14,402 nt of DNA from Alphaproteobacteria bacterium UBA2964 (GTDB lineage Bacteria; Pseudomonadota; Alphaproteobacteria; MPNO01; UBA2964), in NCBI GenBank assembly GCA_002348425.1, contig DEBE01000240.1, positions 1 through 14,402 on the forward strand. Direction: 5' to 3'. The position numbers and the translations under genes were made by a program. The notes under the pieces are model-generated. The model was given only the letters and a program-made list of their open reading frames with translations. It had not been told where the DNA came from and made no database searches. Numbering within the stretch: the first letter of the stretch is position 1; every line of letters begins with the position of its first letter. Below, piece by piece: positions 13,947 to 14,402 of this stretch.

Positions 13947-14402
13947 CTAGTTTAGAGAAGTGTGCACATCCACTAAAGCTACGCCGCCTTTTTCCACAAC
14001 ATCCGCAGCCTTTTTGAAAGCGTTAGCGAGTTCTTCAGGGTCTCGGATTGGCTCCTCTGCCCATGCACCATAACCCCGAGCTATTGTGCAGTAATCTGGC
14101 TCCGGGCCGACCATGCGCTGTCCTATCCAGGCATTTTCTGCTGGGCGGCCCCGTCGATAGGCCAGAGTGATTTGATGTTCTTCATCGTTTCCGAAAGAGG
14201 TATTATTATGGAGAACAATCATGATTGGAATTTTGTAGTGAACTGCTGTCCAGATTGCAGCGGGGCCCATGGTGAAGTCGCCGTCACCGATTATTGCGAC
14301 TGTGAATTTACCCTGATCACGCCCGGCAAGCGCCGACCCAATAATACCGCCGGGTCCATAGCCAATACCGCCACCGATGGAGTTGGACATAAATTGACCG
14401 GC
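13947..14402 (-). CDS. Thiamine-diphosphate-dependent enzyme, C-terminal domain (truncated by window edge)
   Basis: Only the C-terminal 151 residues are in the window; the frame stays open through base 14402, so an ATG at 14390 is almost certainly internal. Counting from that ATG, the ThDP/Mg-binding motif is plain: GDGDF at 35-39 followed about 27 residues later by HNN (Asn62-Asn63), the GDG-x(25-30)-NN signature. GGGIGYGPGG and the MGPAAIWTAVHYKIP stretch match the PP domain of acetolactate synthase, benzoylformate decarboxylase and oxalyl-CoA decarboxylase-type enzymes, which cleave or form bonds next to a carbonyl. The family member cannot be named without the N-terminal half. It lies upstream of both cyclodeaminase-like genes with an 8-base gap and probably shares their transcript. 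Confidence 0.9.
   Translation of the reverse strand, partial: AGQFMSNSIGGGIGYGPGGIIGSALAGRDQGKFTVAIIGDGDFTMGPAAIWTAVHYKIPIMIVLHNNTSFGNDEEHQITLAYRRGRPAENAWIGQRMVGPEPDYCTIARGYGAWAEEPIRDPEELANAFKKAADVVEKGGVALVDVHTSLN

Noticed and set aside
14390..14390. ATG at 14390 as a true start of a short ThDP protein
   Set aside because: The frame continues upstream to the window edge (Gly-Gln-Phe before the Met), and a ThDP PP domain alone would be far too short for this enzyme class. It is the truncated end of a larger gene.

Overview
The window looks like bacterial accessory-metabolism DNA, most plausibly from a proteobacterium and perhaps a marine alphaproteobacterium. That guess rests on moderate-to-low GC, a DctP-DctQ-DctM TRAP importer, many small oxidoreductases and hydrolases, tight gene packing and Shine-Dalgarno-led starts. 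It is inference, because there is no rRNA or other phylogenetic marker here. I see no tRNA, rRNA, CRISPR array, insertion sequence, phage gene or transcriptional regulator. No gene-free stretch exceeds about 130 bases.

Left part (1-5105). Two tandem short-chain dehydrogenase/reductase (SDR) genes read rightward (61-822, 836-1597). They meet a leftward TauD/TfdA-type Fe(II)/2-oxoglutarate dioxygenase tail to tail (1600-2439). A 124-base divergent intergenic region with an imperfect palindrome follows. Then come a third rightward SDR (2564-3322) and a UbiD-family prenyl-FMN-dependent decarboxylase (about 3441-5105). The decarboxylase leader contains a short hexanucleotide repeat.

Right part (5124-14402). 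One long leftward gene series fills the rest. In transcription order it holds: the 3' end of a thiamine-diphosphate (ThDP) enzyme cut by the window edge; two tandem ornithine-cyclodeaminase/mu-crystallin paralogs; a small two-helix membrane protein with a C-homopolymer; a PuuE-like CE4 deacetylase-fold protein; an isochorismatase-fold cysteine hydrolase; a complete TRAP transporter (DctP, DctQ, DctM); an EamA/DMT permease; and a sugar-isomerase-like TIM-barrel protein. Spacings are mostly 2-33 bases, with a 4-base GTGA overlap at the end. Larger gaps at 11328-11402 and 9673-9799 could hold internal promoters.

How the parts may work together (inference): the TRAP system would import a carboxylated, possibly nitrogen-containing compound. 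Two candidate C-N hydrolases (CE4 and cysteine hydrolase), two NAD(P)-dependent imine/amino-acid-type enzymes, a ThDP C-C lyase or ligase, a UbiD decarboxylase, a 2OG oxygenase and three SDRs would then process it. No gene names a substrate. UbiX, which makes the UbiD cofactor, is not in the window. The combination reads as an uncharacterised catabolic island; a known pathway is not recognised.
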